From assembly GCA_001683735.1 (NCBI GenBank), contig LUGG01000025.1:124001-188000 (forward strand): a stretch of 64,000 nt of DNA. The letters run 5' to 3'. The position numbers and the translations under genes are program-made. How positions within the stretch are numbered: position 1 is the first letter of the stretch; each line of letters begins with the position of its first letter. Shown piece after piece: positions 49,097 through 59,394 of this stretch. The stretch is from Grifola frondosa. Taxonomy: Eukaryota; Basidiomycota; Agaricomycetes; Polyporales; Grifolaceae. Below the pieces are notes generated by a model. That model ran no database searches, had not been told where the DNA came from, and saw only the letters and a list, made by a program, of their open reading frames with translations.

Positions 49097-50619
49097 TGGT
49101 AGGCTGGTGAACTGTGTGCTTTGACATGTCAAATTCCTCTGGTCAGATTGCTCTTCGTTCGAAATTCGCCTCAACGGTGTGTCGTCATATTTTCAAGCAT
49201 GCGGGTTCAATGTGCCTCCGCTTTCTATTGTTCTTCAATTCTGTCCCTGCCTTTACTCGAATGCATAAGTTTGATGTCTGTCTAGTTGTAACCTTGCAGC
49301 TTTGCTCCCACGTTTATTCGTGATATTGAATACGGGTTTTGTCCTGCTCTCATGACATTATTGAACCGTAAATTATCACCATCGTAATACGTACTACGTA
49401 GATAATAAAGTTAACTTGACGAAGGTTCCAGTCTCGGTATGGTGGCGGGGAACACACGCAATTCGGGGCACCGGGGGCAGTTAGTGTGCTGGATTCTCAG
49501 GCGGTTCGCGCGCAGCGGTTCAAAATCTCAACATGGGGCCAGAACCGGGGGTGACTCTGACCGGTACCACCCCGGTTCTGCATCGGGCCCGGTGCTATAG
49601 CGGTTCTGAGACATTCCATATATAACGGAAGGTAGTACTTATACTATATGTATTGAAGTTGAAAAAAAATGTCTAGTTATGTGCATGGTGCTCAGTGACT
49701 ATGCCTGAACGGACTAGGGATGATGTGAAGGCGGGAAGGCGCAGGAAAAGGCAAGAAACGGCCCACGCAGGACATGAACGATGCCAGAAGTCCGGGCTGG
49801 ATGGACATTTATTTTGCTCCTATAAAGTATGGTGAGGCGCAAGAATCCAGAGAGAATCGACTGCTGCTCCTCATGAGGAGGAACAGCGATTCTGCGATTC
49901 TGGTGTGAAATTAACTCCAGAAACCATACTCGGAATCAACTCAGAATACCCGGGAATCATCTACTCTGACTTCCGCTATTACAACGAGCTGTGCAGGGGC
50001 GACATCAACTTGAACAATCCTTTCCAAATTAAAAATTCGCCCGGCGTTAGCATTGATGGGAGGGCCCCGATTTATATACGAAGCGCTTTACGTATACTAG
50101 AACATCGTAAGTACTGTCTAACATACGGCAAGGCCCTAACGGATAATCAATATGTGCAAAAAAAGGATGGCCGGTAGAACCTGCCGTTCCTGCTTTCAAA
50201 CATTGTTTGTCTTCTGCCAGTCAGATCCATAACGTTTATTGAACCAATCGTTCGCTAGCACTACCTGGACCGGCCCGATAAAATACCGCATGTATGGGGT
50301 TGCTCACCCCATCAGTACACGCATGAGCGGTATCGGTGCAGAGTCTGCCGAACAACGACAGGGCATGTACTCGTGAATAATACCCATGACTTGTCTGGGT
50401 AACAAACACTATTAGCTCGGAGAAGGGAAGGCTAAGGGCGAACTTTACGGCAGCCGAAGTAGAACGGGCGCACAGATTTCCCTCCATGAACCTTTTCGGA
50501 GAATATCCCGTATTTTCCATGACAGCAGGCGTGAAGGATACGCCCTTCGATGTAGTGGATAAACCTGGAAGTCCTTCTATGGAAGGCCACCGATTGGAGG
50601 TATCCATTGTGTCGTAAGT
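49097..50619. other. gene-poor region with repeat-like segment
   Basis: A 1.5-kb stretch. The first 300 nt are the T-rich 3' region of the preceding gene. From about 49430 to 49620 the sequence is GC-rich with repeated GCGGTTC motifs and a perfect inverted repeat. A 90-residue frame (49905-50177) has no recognised homology. Minus-strand frames at 50236-50607 may belong to the end of the F-box-like gene, but I could not connect them. Confidence 0.45.
49540..49580. repeat. 11-bp inverted repeat in GC-rich patch
   Basis: CAGAACCGGGG (49540-49550) and its exact complement CCCCGGTTCTG (49570-49580) are separated by 19 nt. GCGGTTC occurs at about 49501, 49515 and 49601 around it. Clusters of such short motifs are typical of subterminal regions of DNA transposons (hAT-like) or of MITEs; that assignment is inference. 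Confidence 0.5.
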
Positions 50620-51923
50620 TCAAAGATTGTAGCTAAGGTGTACAGGTTCCATTTCTATCGAATATACCTCTGACAAAGAAGTGAGGTTGTATTTTTGGCA
50701 AATAAACATGAATGCACGCCCACCTCGGCCGCATAGCTTCCGTACAGCCTTGTCTGGAACACCCAACGTCATCACATTGGTCTGCAATTGCACAGCCAGA
50801 AGTGATGGCGTCAAATAATGCCAGGCGATGCACGAAAGCAACACGTACCTATCTGTCCGATGGGCATCAGAATAGAACCAGCTATGCGGATGACGTAGCA
50901 ACTGCTGCCACCTCACAGGCGTCCATCCATTTGTATCAACTGTCCATCCGTGCCATCGCAGCTCAATGCGGCGCAGAGCGGACGCGTAGTTAGCAACGAC
51001 CATCTGTGCCAGCTCTCTCGTTTTCGCCTCGTGACGATCTATGTTCGCTTGCAAACGATTATCATCGATTGTGGGAGTCTCCCTGCTCGGTTGCAACATT
51101 GGATCCGGCAAAACAGCCAAACTCAAGGTATTGAGTGAGTATAGGCAGGAAAGGACAGGACCAACTTCGTGAATAATGTGCTACAAATTCATGATGAAAG
51201 ATACTGAAGGAGATTCAGAAGAGTACGCACTTCGAGTACCTCGAACGTCACGTCTGCTGGCTTTGGAAGTCGAAACTGCACACCAAGCACCGTAATGGTA
51301 GGAAAGGAATGGGTAATGCGGCACAACAGCTCAGTGATAGCACCAATTGTCTCGATATTGAACGCGAGTTGTAGCTGCGTGAGCTGCGAGGAGGATGCAA
51401 CCAAAGTTGTAAGTACTTGGTCACGCAGAAGTGCGTCCATGAATCCATGGATGCGAATGGCGTGTAAAGAACGACCAGCTGCGAGAAGGATGAAGGATGA
51501 AACGTCGGAAGTATTAATGGCGACGAGGCGAGAAAGAAATTCTTTGGATGTACACAGTCGGTGAGAAAGTAGCGGATCTGGGGGAAAAACTTGTATCCTA
51601 ATATCAAGAGACAACAGTCCGGTGGTCTTTTCCAATATCGATAAAATTAAGTCTCGAATTCCACCGCTGACGAATCCTTGGATAGCAAGATGGCGGACAG
51701 CTACGGCTGTAGGTGAGGTGGCCAATGTTTTCATACATGAAATGACGGGCTCTGGGGAGTCGATGGTGGAGCCGACAGCAAGTTTGAGGGAGATGTCAGA
51801 GTATAGGTCCCGAACTCCTAGACGGTACCACTGTTTGTTGACCCGTATTACCGCTGGTGGTAGTCTTCCCTGCCGTAGGTGAGCGAACACGACTTCCAGG
51901 ACATCGTCGGCGAGGATGATCAT
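50620..51923 (-). CDS. F-box/LRR-like hypothetical protein
   Basis: The first exon (51923 leftward to about 51230) begins with an F-box-like stretch: ILADDVLEVVFAHLRQGRLP, then VIRVNKQWYRLGVRDLYSDI. Leucine-rich segments follow (LILSILEKTTGLLSLDIRIQ; LTTLVASSSQLTQLQLAFNI; ITVLGVQFRLPKP). This is the layout of the large Agaricomycete family of F-box proteins. They are presumed substrate receptors of SCF ubiquitin ligases, but few are characterised. After an intron starting at about 51231 (GTGCGTAC) a second exon gives ELAQMVVANYASALRRIELR and WHGWTVDTNGWTPVRWQ, a Trp-rich end common in this family. The 3' end is uncertain: a GTACGT at about 50850 could start another intron, and I give the first stop in frame (50620). 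Confidence 0.6.
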
Positions 51924-52574
51924 GGGAAATAATAAGGGATGTGTTTGAACTGCTTTTCGCGCTTGCGCACGCCGCTATTTATTGGGAGCCCACTGGACAA
52001 GGACTTCTAAATGGCGCTTCCCTTCCGGCACTCCTCGCCACAAAATATCAACAAATTTCGCGTTGTGCCTTGGGCAGCTGATAAGCTGTTAGCGTTCTCG
52101 GATCCGGTGTCGAACGAGAAGTAATAGACTCGAAATCTATTCAGGCCCTTTCCATCCGTATCAGTACAAGAATGTTCCGGCCACAAATGGAGAAACTCAC
52201 TCCGCATTATGAATATTACACAAGAGCCGAAGGCACCTATCTAAAGTGGCCGGAAAATTTCGCGTGATTTTACGGCTTATCACTTGAGGTAGGATCTCTG
52301 CACATGACTGCCCGGAAGGACAGTACTAAGTAGTCAGAGTCGGGGAGAGCAATGGTGTGGCTGAGAATTATTTTCGGCGCACCAAGCCGTGACTGGACGT
52401 GACCTAGTTACAACGTGACCCAACTACTTACAGCCGGTGCGCGAGTGATACGTACACCGCAACTCGTCTGTCGCACGGCCTCAGTCTTGGTTGTCCGAAT
52501 CGTTGTACTACTCTTGCAACTACTCGTTGCTGTATTCCAATAGTGGGCGTTCTACTCGTGCCTTGGGATCTGCC
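51924..52574. promoter_or_regulatory. divergent intergenic region F-box-like / TM9
   Basis: 650 nt between two divergent start codons, with promoters of both. No recognisable element beyond short pyrimidine tracts. Confidence 0.35.
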
Positions 52575-55430
52575 ATGCTATTTGCGCGCCATCCTCTGTG
52601 GTTTCTGAGCGGTACACTGCTCTCGCTTCTGTCCTTCGCGAACGCGTTCTATCTTCCCGGAGCTGCGCCACTGATTACGCTGAAGGAGAGCGAGTTAACT
52701 TGTTCGTCAATGCCCTGACTCCTATGCTCGCGGGTAACGACAATGCAAAACTCGTATGTTGTCAGGCTATCATGTATTCAGCTGACTGCTTACCGTTCAT
52801 GGAGAATAGAAATCATTGATTAATTGTAAGCTAGTTGCTCTTATGTGGTTTTGAGGTATTGAGCTGCTTTGAGTAAGATGACTATTACAATCCCAAGTTC
52901 CACTTTTGCGAACCAGATAGTGGACCAAAGAAAGAGGCAGAGTCTTTGGGCTCCATCTTATTTGGAGATCGTATCTTCAACTCTCCATATGATGTGAGTG
53001 AGGATATATCGGCTTGCGAAATATCTGACGCGCAGCAGATTAAAATGCTCAAAAACGAAACCTGCCGGGCACTGTGTGTGCAGCAAGTACCAGGAGAAGA
53101 CGCAAAATTCATAAATGACCGGATAAGGGAAGACTATGCACTCAACTGGCTAGTGGACGGTTTGCCTGCAGCGGAAATGAAAGTTGACACGAAAACGGGT
53201 GACCTATTCTTCGACATGGGCTTCAACCTTGGAAACGATGATGGCGATTTTGTGGACGCCCCAGCGCTGAACAACCACTATGAAATTGTCTTGAGGTTGG
53301 TGCACCATCTGTTCTCTAATTTCTCATCGCGAACTGCCGTCTGTTAGATACCACGAACCAAGCCCAGGCGTGTATCGGGTAGTTGGCGTCCTTGTCTGGC
53401 CTACAAGGTATCTGACTCTATTCAGTATAATGTGTTTGCCTTCGTTAACCGATTCTCTAGTCGCGGCGGGTCGCAGGACATTCCATCTGAAGGCGAATTG
53501 GATTGCACATCTGAGGTCGCGCCATTGATCTTGCAAGAAAATCAAATGAACACAGTACGATACTCCTACCGAGTCATGTGGAATGTACGAGACAATCTCG
53601 TTCTTCGTGATTTTCGGAATTATCAACTCGTTCACAGGAATCTAGCACTCCTTGGGCGACTCGATGGGATAATTACTTGCACATATTTGACCCTGTGTGT
53701 GATTCCTCTATCATTCCAGCGTTACTAAGTCTAATTTTCTAACAGCGCATTCATTGGTTCAGTCTGATCAACTCTATTGTCATTGTGGTATTCCTCTGTA
53801 TCATGGTCTCCATGATTTTGCTGCGCACGGTCTCTCGAGACGTGAGTGACATTATCATCACGCTTCCCCATTTGCTCAATTCGTCACGCACAGATTTCTC
53901 GCTATAATGCCATTGATCTTAGCGTAAGTTTTTATGACTTCACACATGTTTACGTGTTCCAAAATTGTCTTCGCAGGAAGACGTTCAAGAAGACTGGGGC
54001 TGGAAGCTAGTGCACGGAGAGGTTTTCCGGACACCTCAGAACCCGATGATCCTGTCGGTATTGGTAGGAAACGGCGCTCAATTATGTGCGATGGTCGCGG
54101 TCACGTTGGGTAAAAACTGGTTTGATAGTCTGTTTTATGAAAGGTGTCTGACGCCGGTATTCTGCTACTAGTTTTTGCACTGCTCGGTTTCTTTCACCAT
54201 CCAACCGTGGCTCTCTTGCAACTGTTATGATGATTTGTTGGACAATGTTTGGAGGGTATGTAGGGCACGACGGGAGATGTCCAACAATGCTAACTTCGTG
54301 TCATAGAATTGGCGGATACGTATCTAGTAGGACGTACGCATCTCTTGGTGGCATGAACAGAAGAAGAAATTCCTTCTTGACTGCAACAATCTTACCCACG
54401 TGAGTCGATAAAATTTTCTACTGTCACGCGTTCACTCATCAATATTTGCAGTGTGGTCTTTGCAGTCGTTTTCTTCCTCAATCTCTTCCTCATTTCAGCA
54501 GGGTCTTCCGGCGCTGTACCTTTCGGTACTTGAATGGAATCATTTTAGCGGACCTGACTAACTGGTAATGAACAGGTACGCTTGCGTTGATCATCGTGCT
54601 GTGGTTCGGTATATCGGCTCCGCTCTCTGCGATCGGTTCTTATTTCGGTACAAGGCATGGAGTAAGTAAAGTGGCTGGGATGAGAACAAAAAATCCACTC
54701 ATACAATTGTCTGATTTAGGCCATCTCACATCCCGTTAGAGTCAACCAGATTCCCCGGCAAATCCCTCCGACACCAAGATATCTGAAACCTTGGGTAAGA
54801 CTAAAGTTTTAAGTCTCTGGACGGAGATTAAACCGTTGTTAGATCGCCACTCTCCTGGCAGGCATCCTCCCTTTTGGTATGTCACATGCATCTAGCTTGG
54901 ATGTTTTCAATTTACCCGGTTGTATCTAGGCGCGGCGTTCGTCGAGCTGTATTTCGTTCTGTCGAGTTTGTTCGCTTCAAGGGCATATTATGCCTTTGGC
55001 TTTTGGCGCTGACGGCTGGGGTCGTGTCATTGACGACGGCGACTGTCACCATCCTTTTCACTTACTTCATTCTGTGCTCGGAAGAATACAGGTCCGTCCC
55101 CCATCTCACCGTTACTATTTCCCTCTCCCTCACCTTCCGTGTCAGGTGGCACTGGCGGGCCTTCCTTACTGGGGGTGGTAGCGCCTTCTGGGTCTTAGCA
55201 TATGGGATATTCTACTGGGCGTCTCGTCTCTCCCTTGACTCTTTCTCCAGTGTCGTTCTGTATATGGGCTATCTACTCCTTCTCGCTCTCCTCGATTTTC
55301 TCGTGACCGGTATGTCATGCTCAAAATCCACTCAGACAATCTATATTAATCATCATGATCAGGAACGATTGGCTTCCTCGCCTCATACTGGGCTATCAGG
55401 AGGTTGTATAGCGCGATCCGCGTTGATTAG
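52575..55430 (+). CDS. TM9/EMP70 nonaspanin, with frame breaks
   Basis: Nine-span endomembrane protein (TM9SF family), acting in Golgi/endosomal sorting of membrane cargo. The signal peptide is MLFARHPLWFLSGTLLSLLSFANA, followed by FYLPGAAP, the canonical mature start. The luminal domain shows ERVNLFVNALTPML, YYNPKFHFCEP and SLGSILFGDRIFNSPYD, then CVQQ, NDRIREDYALNWLVDGLPAA and ALNNHYEIVL. The first span (SIVIVVFLCIMVSMILL) leads to DVQEDWGWKLVHGEVFRTP, a family hallmark. Multiple spans follow, ending in LLALLDFLVTG, FLASYWAIRRLYSAIRVD (C-terminal KxD/E-like Golgi retention motif RVD). Single bases appear to be missing near 52670, 52875, 54191-54195 (TTTC run) and 55001 (T run). All conserved blocks remain. 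Convergent with mitochondrial TyrRS, with 80 nt between stops. Confidence 0.9.
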
Positions 55431-55510
55431 TACATAGGTACTGACTTACTAGATGTAAATTGAACTGCAGGCAGGATACCCCCATACAATAGAATTTACT
55501 GTTAACACGC

Positions 55511-57312
55511 TCAGTCAAGTGCCACAACCGCTACTTTCTGACTCCCCGCGCGGAGGATCACTAGCCGCCCGTCGATTAGGTCGGCTGGCACGAGCTTCTG
55601 ATTCACATCGGCGACGGGATGATTGTTGACGTACAACCCTTTGGCAGATGCAAGCTGGCGTGCAGCGTCTAAAATCGCAAATACATCAGCGCCTGTGGCG
55701 CCGGAGCTGTCTTATGCTGAAAACACTCACTATTTGAGGGCGCTAGATGACACTTCACTGCCAGTTTTGTAATCGGAATGTCTATGGCCTCCGATACTTC
55801 AAGCCGATGCAAGACAGGGTTCCCGTTTAGCGCGACGACGACATCGTCCGCTTTCGCCGTGGCGAAATCTCTCTCGTATAGGATCTTAGTGGCGGTTTCG
55901 GCCCGGCGGACACCGTCCTCTGCATCCATGAAAATATAAGCCACAATGTGTTGGATAACCCGCGCCCTCCTTACCATCGTGGACCAGCTCGGTTATTTCC
56001 TGAGCTAGAAGACGTTGTGCGGATCGCGCTTCGGGGCTTTTCTGTGAAATGAATGAATTGGAGTCATAAAACATAGCACTAAGATACTCACAGCGTGAGA
56101 TTCAATGACACTATCGATTTTTGAAGGCGGCAACAATGTGAACATTTTGAGATAGCGGCCAACGTCTGCATCCGGTGTTCTCAGAAAGAACTGTCGACAG
56201 ATGTCATGTTGTGGCAGCAGGGGAGGACGAGACAGATGTATGCTAACCTGATAGAATCAAACTCAAACACGCTTGTCTCTTGTTCATTGAGGGAGACAGC
56301 ATTCCCAGCGCTCTTGCCGAACTTCTCCCCGGAAGCTGTTGTCAATAAGGGAGTGGTAATGCCAAATCCCTTCTCGATCTTGGCTTCGTCAACCCCCAAT
56401 CCCGCATTTACGCGGTTAATGAGTTCGATGCCAGCAATTATATTCCCCCATTGGTCGGAGCCACCAACTTGAATCGTACAGCCTAGGTGTTTGTGGAGTG
56501 TAAAGAAGTCATATGCTTGCAAGAGTTGGTATGTGAATTCTGTGAAGGAGATGCCTTGCTGGGAAGCAAGACGGGCTTGAACACTGAAGATTCAACGTGA
56601 TTAATGAGGACATCAAAACTGGCGTTTGACTGACCTTTCTCGTGCAATCATGGTGTTCACTCTACTATGGAAGCCCACTGTACGTAAGAATTCGAGTAGG
56701 TTGAGACTTTCGAGCCATTGCAGGTTATTCTGGACTGTTGGTGGAAGAATTTCAAACATGGAGCAATCCAATCGCCTGTATGCATAGCGAAGTGCCCTTT
56801 CAAAAAATCGAGTCACGCCTAAAGTGAGCTGTGAGACATTGTATTCGATTTTTGTGCGTTCAGACAGCGGTCTTTCAGTTGATCTGCCGGAAGGATCGCC
56901 GATCAAGCCAGTAGCTCCTCCTATCTGACCGACATATGTGCAAGTCAATTACAGAGTGCAGCAGTAGACGTACCAGTGGAATTATCTGATGTCCCCGGAG
57001 CTGGAAATGAAACAAGCAGAGAAGAGGAAGGAGGTGTCCGACATGCAGCGACTTCGCAGTCGGATCAATCCCAACATAGATAGATTGGGATTTCGATTCA
57101 ATTTCTTCCCTTAACTGGATAGGTCTTGCGAACGGTGAGCTTGAGGGTTGTGAAGTTGATGGGTCTTACCTGGTAATGTCGGCGATTAATCCTCGAGACT
57201 TCAGGTCATCAATCACGTCCAGTTGGACATGGTAACGACGACGCTGGCCACAATTACGAACACGCGCTATACGGAAAGTGAAACTGCGTGAAACATAGCA
57301 AGGAAATAGCAT
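55511..57312 (-). CDS. MSY1: mitochondrial tyrosyl-tRNA synthetase
   Basis: Class I aminoacyl-tRNA synthetase that charges mitochondrial tRNA-Tyr. The ATG 57312 gives a presequence-like start, [20 protein letters not shown], basic with no acidic residues. Then come [11 protein letters not shown] and [20 protein letters not shown], where HVGH is the class I HIGH motif. Next are [20 protein letters not shown] (bacterial-type TyrRS), [39 protein letters not shown] and the KMSKS equivalent [12 protein letters not shown]. The C-terminal S4 RNA-binding domain ([16 protein letters not shown]) ends VVALD at 55511. Bacterial-type sequence identifies the mitochondrial rather than the cytosolic enzyme. 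The gene is divergent from the queuine transferase; no frame break was noticed. Confidence 0.94.
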
Positions 57313-57517
57313 CTGCGTTGGTTGATATGAGCAGGAGGTAATAGGCAATGTGATCCTCGTGAGCAAGGTTCAATAATTTTGGGCGCCTAAATAACGAAGA
57401 TTTGATCGGGAAGCCAATAGCTTCCACTATCCTTTTGTGACTCCGCATAAATACTCTTGCAACTCACGATCGAGCGCAAATAAAAAAGCTCAAGGCCTGT
57501 ACCCCGACACATCTAGA
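57313..57517. promoter_or_regulatory. 205-nt divergent promoter TyrRS / TGT
   Basis: The whole interval between the start codons of mitochondrial TyrRS (-) and queuine tRNA-ribosyltransferase (+). Both promoters must overlap here. No TATA box is evident. Confidence 0.5.
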
Positions 57518-59346
57518 ATGCAATTTGAGGTCCTAGCAACATGTCACACCACACGAGCAAGGGTATCGAGGATGAGACTGGCTCGTGAGTAATAACATGT
57601 CAGAAGTATATACGACCGTGTCTGACATTACGTCCTAGATGGGGTTACCATGCTACCAACGTTCATGCCTGTGGCTACTCAGGCTGCGATAAAAGGTCTA
57701 ACACCACAACAAGTCGAAGCCCTCGGGATCAACTTAATTCTCAATAACACATATCATCTAAATCTTCGTCCTGGTATTGATATCCTGAAGGAGGCAGGGG
57801 GCGCTCACAAATTCCAAGGATGGAACCACAATCTTCTCACTGTGGGGATATTACCAGGAATATGATTTGATACTGATGCTGTGTGTAGGATAGCGGCGGA
57901 TTCCAACTAGTATCTCTTAGCAAGTTTACCAAAATTACAGAACAGGGTGCCTTGTTTGCTAGTCCGTTTACAGGCGAAGCAACCATGTTGACCGTATGAT
58001 TTCTATATATATGCTCCCAGGATATTATTCTTATAATGACCCTAGCCAGAAGAGAGCATATCAATCCAGCACGCTATCGGGGCCGATATAATTATGCAAT
58101 TGGACGACGTAGGTTTGTTAGCCGAGGCAATCAGGATTCTGTTCGACAACTTGTTGAATCGACCTCTGCAGTATCCAGTCTCACGGTTGGACCTCGGGTA
58201 GGCGAAGCAATGTGGAGAACCATCCGATGGTTAGATAGATGCATCGATTTCCATGAGAAATCCGGGAAGGGAGATGTCCAGAATCTCTTTGCCATCGTTC
58301 AAGGTGGCCTCGATCCAGAACTTCGAGACCAATGCTTGGAAGAGATGATTGAGCGGAAAAATAAGGTTGCCGGTTATGCGATTGGAGGGCTGAGTGGAGG
58401 GGAAGAGAAAGGTAAGTTCCAGAGACCAAGCCCACTGTCACAAGGTCTGAACGTAATACTTGCTAGACACATTCTGGAGAATGTAAGAGCTAGTTTCCCA
58501 ATTTGTGTCATGTCGCCACTGATCCACGTAAAGCATCAAGCAGTGTGCTGATAAATTACCCGCTGATCGTTAGTAACTTTTTATACCGCACGAACCTCCA
58601 ATAATTCTTACCATGACACAAGGTCCTCGATATTCCATGGGTATAGGATTTGCTGAAGGTGCGCCACCGTTGATATTCCCCGCAATGCCATTGCTCGAAT
58701 ATTCGTTTCAGATCTACTGGTTTGCGTTGCACTCGGTGTGGACATGGTAAGGCGTGAATGCTATGCCGCAGATTCTAATTTATGACGTCCGCGACTAGGC
58801 CGATTGTGTCTTCCCTACAAGAACTGCTCGCTTCGGTGTCGCACTAACCTTCAACGGTCCCCTCAATCTCCGTAAGACGTGTTTGAGCAATATACCATAC
58901 CTGTTTCACGCTAAGAGCATTGATAGGACTCAGCAAGCATGCAAAGGACATGAGACCCATCGATGAAACATGTCCATGCCCAACTTGCGCAGACGGCATG
59001 TCTCGGGCGGTATTGAACCACATTGTGACATTGGAGACTGCAGGCGCCCACGGTTGGCTTTCTACTTCCGATACTCAGTAATGTCCGTTGACTCGTTTTA
59101 GCTCTGACACAACACAATCTCGTCTTCCAAGCGCGAGTTATGGGCGGAGCGCGGGACGCCATAATGAGTGGCACCTTCCCGGAGTATCTCAAGACATTCT
59201 TTGCGAACTACTTCGGGGAGGAAGGATATCCGGAGTGGTGTGTCAACGCTCTGAGAAGCGTCGGTGTTGACTTACTGGAGGGTATTCCGAATGCGAAAGT
59301 CATCCGCGGCGATGGAGCAAAATGGGAGTACTCTGATGCAGCGTAG
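57518..59346 (+). CDS. queuine tRNA-ribosyltransferase catalytic subunit (QTRT1/TGT)
   Basis: Exchanges guanine 34 for queuine in tRNAs with GUN anticodons (Tyr, His, Asn, Asp). The ATG 57518 begins [20 protein letters not shown], spliced to [20 protein letters not shown]. Following blocks are [20 protein letters not shown], the nucleophile-associated [82 protein letters not shown] (with the catalytic Asp of GVDMFDCV) and the zinc ligands CPCPTC plus the downstream His. Stop at 59346. The joint at 58108 (GACGACGTAGGT) and the one at 58543 are each off by one base; an extra G would repair either. The C-terminal end [20 protein letters not shown] is as in eukaryotic QTRT1. Q salvage from diet or environment is expected, since fungi lack de novo synthesis. 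Confidence 0.93.
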
Positions 59347-59394
59347 AATTCCACCGTACGACAATATATGCATAGATAAGGATACCGCTGGCCC

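Noticed and set aside
49905..50177. 90-residue plus-strand frame in the gene-poor region
   Set aside because: No recognised homology and no flanking exon; could be a fragment but cannot be supported.
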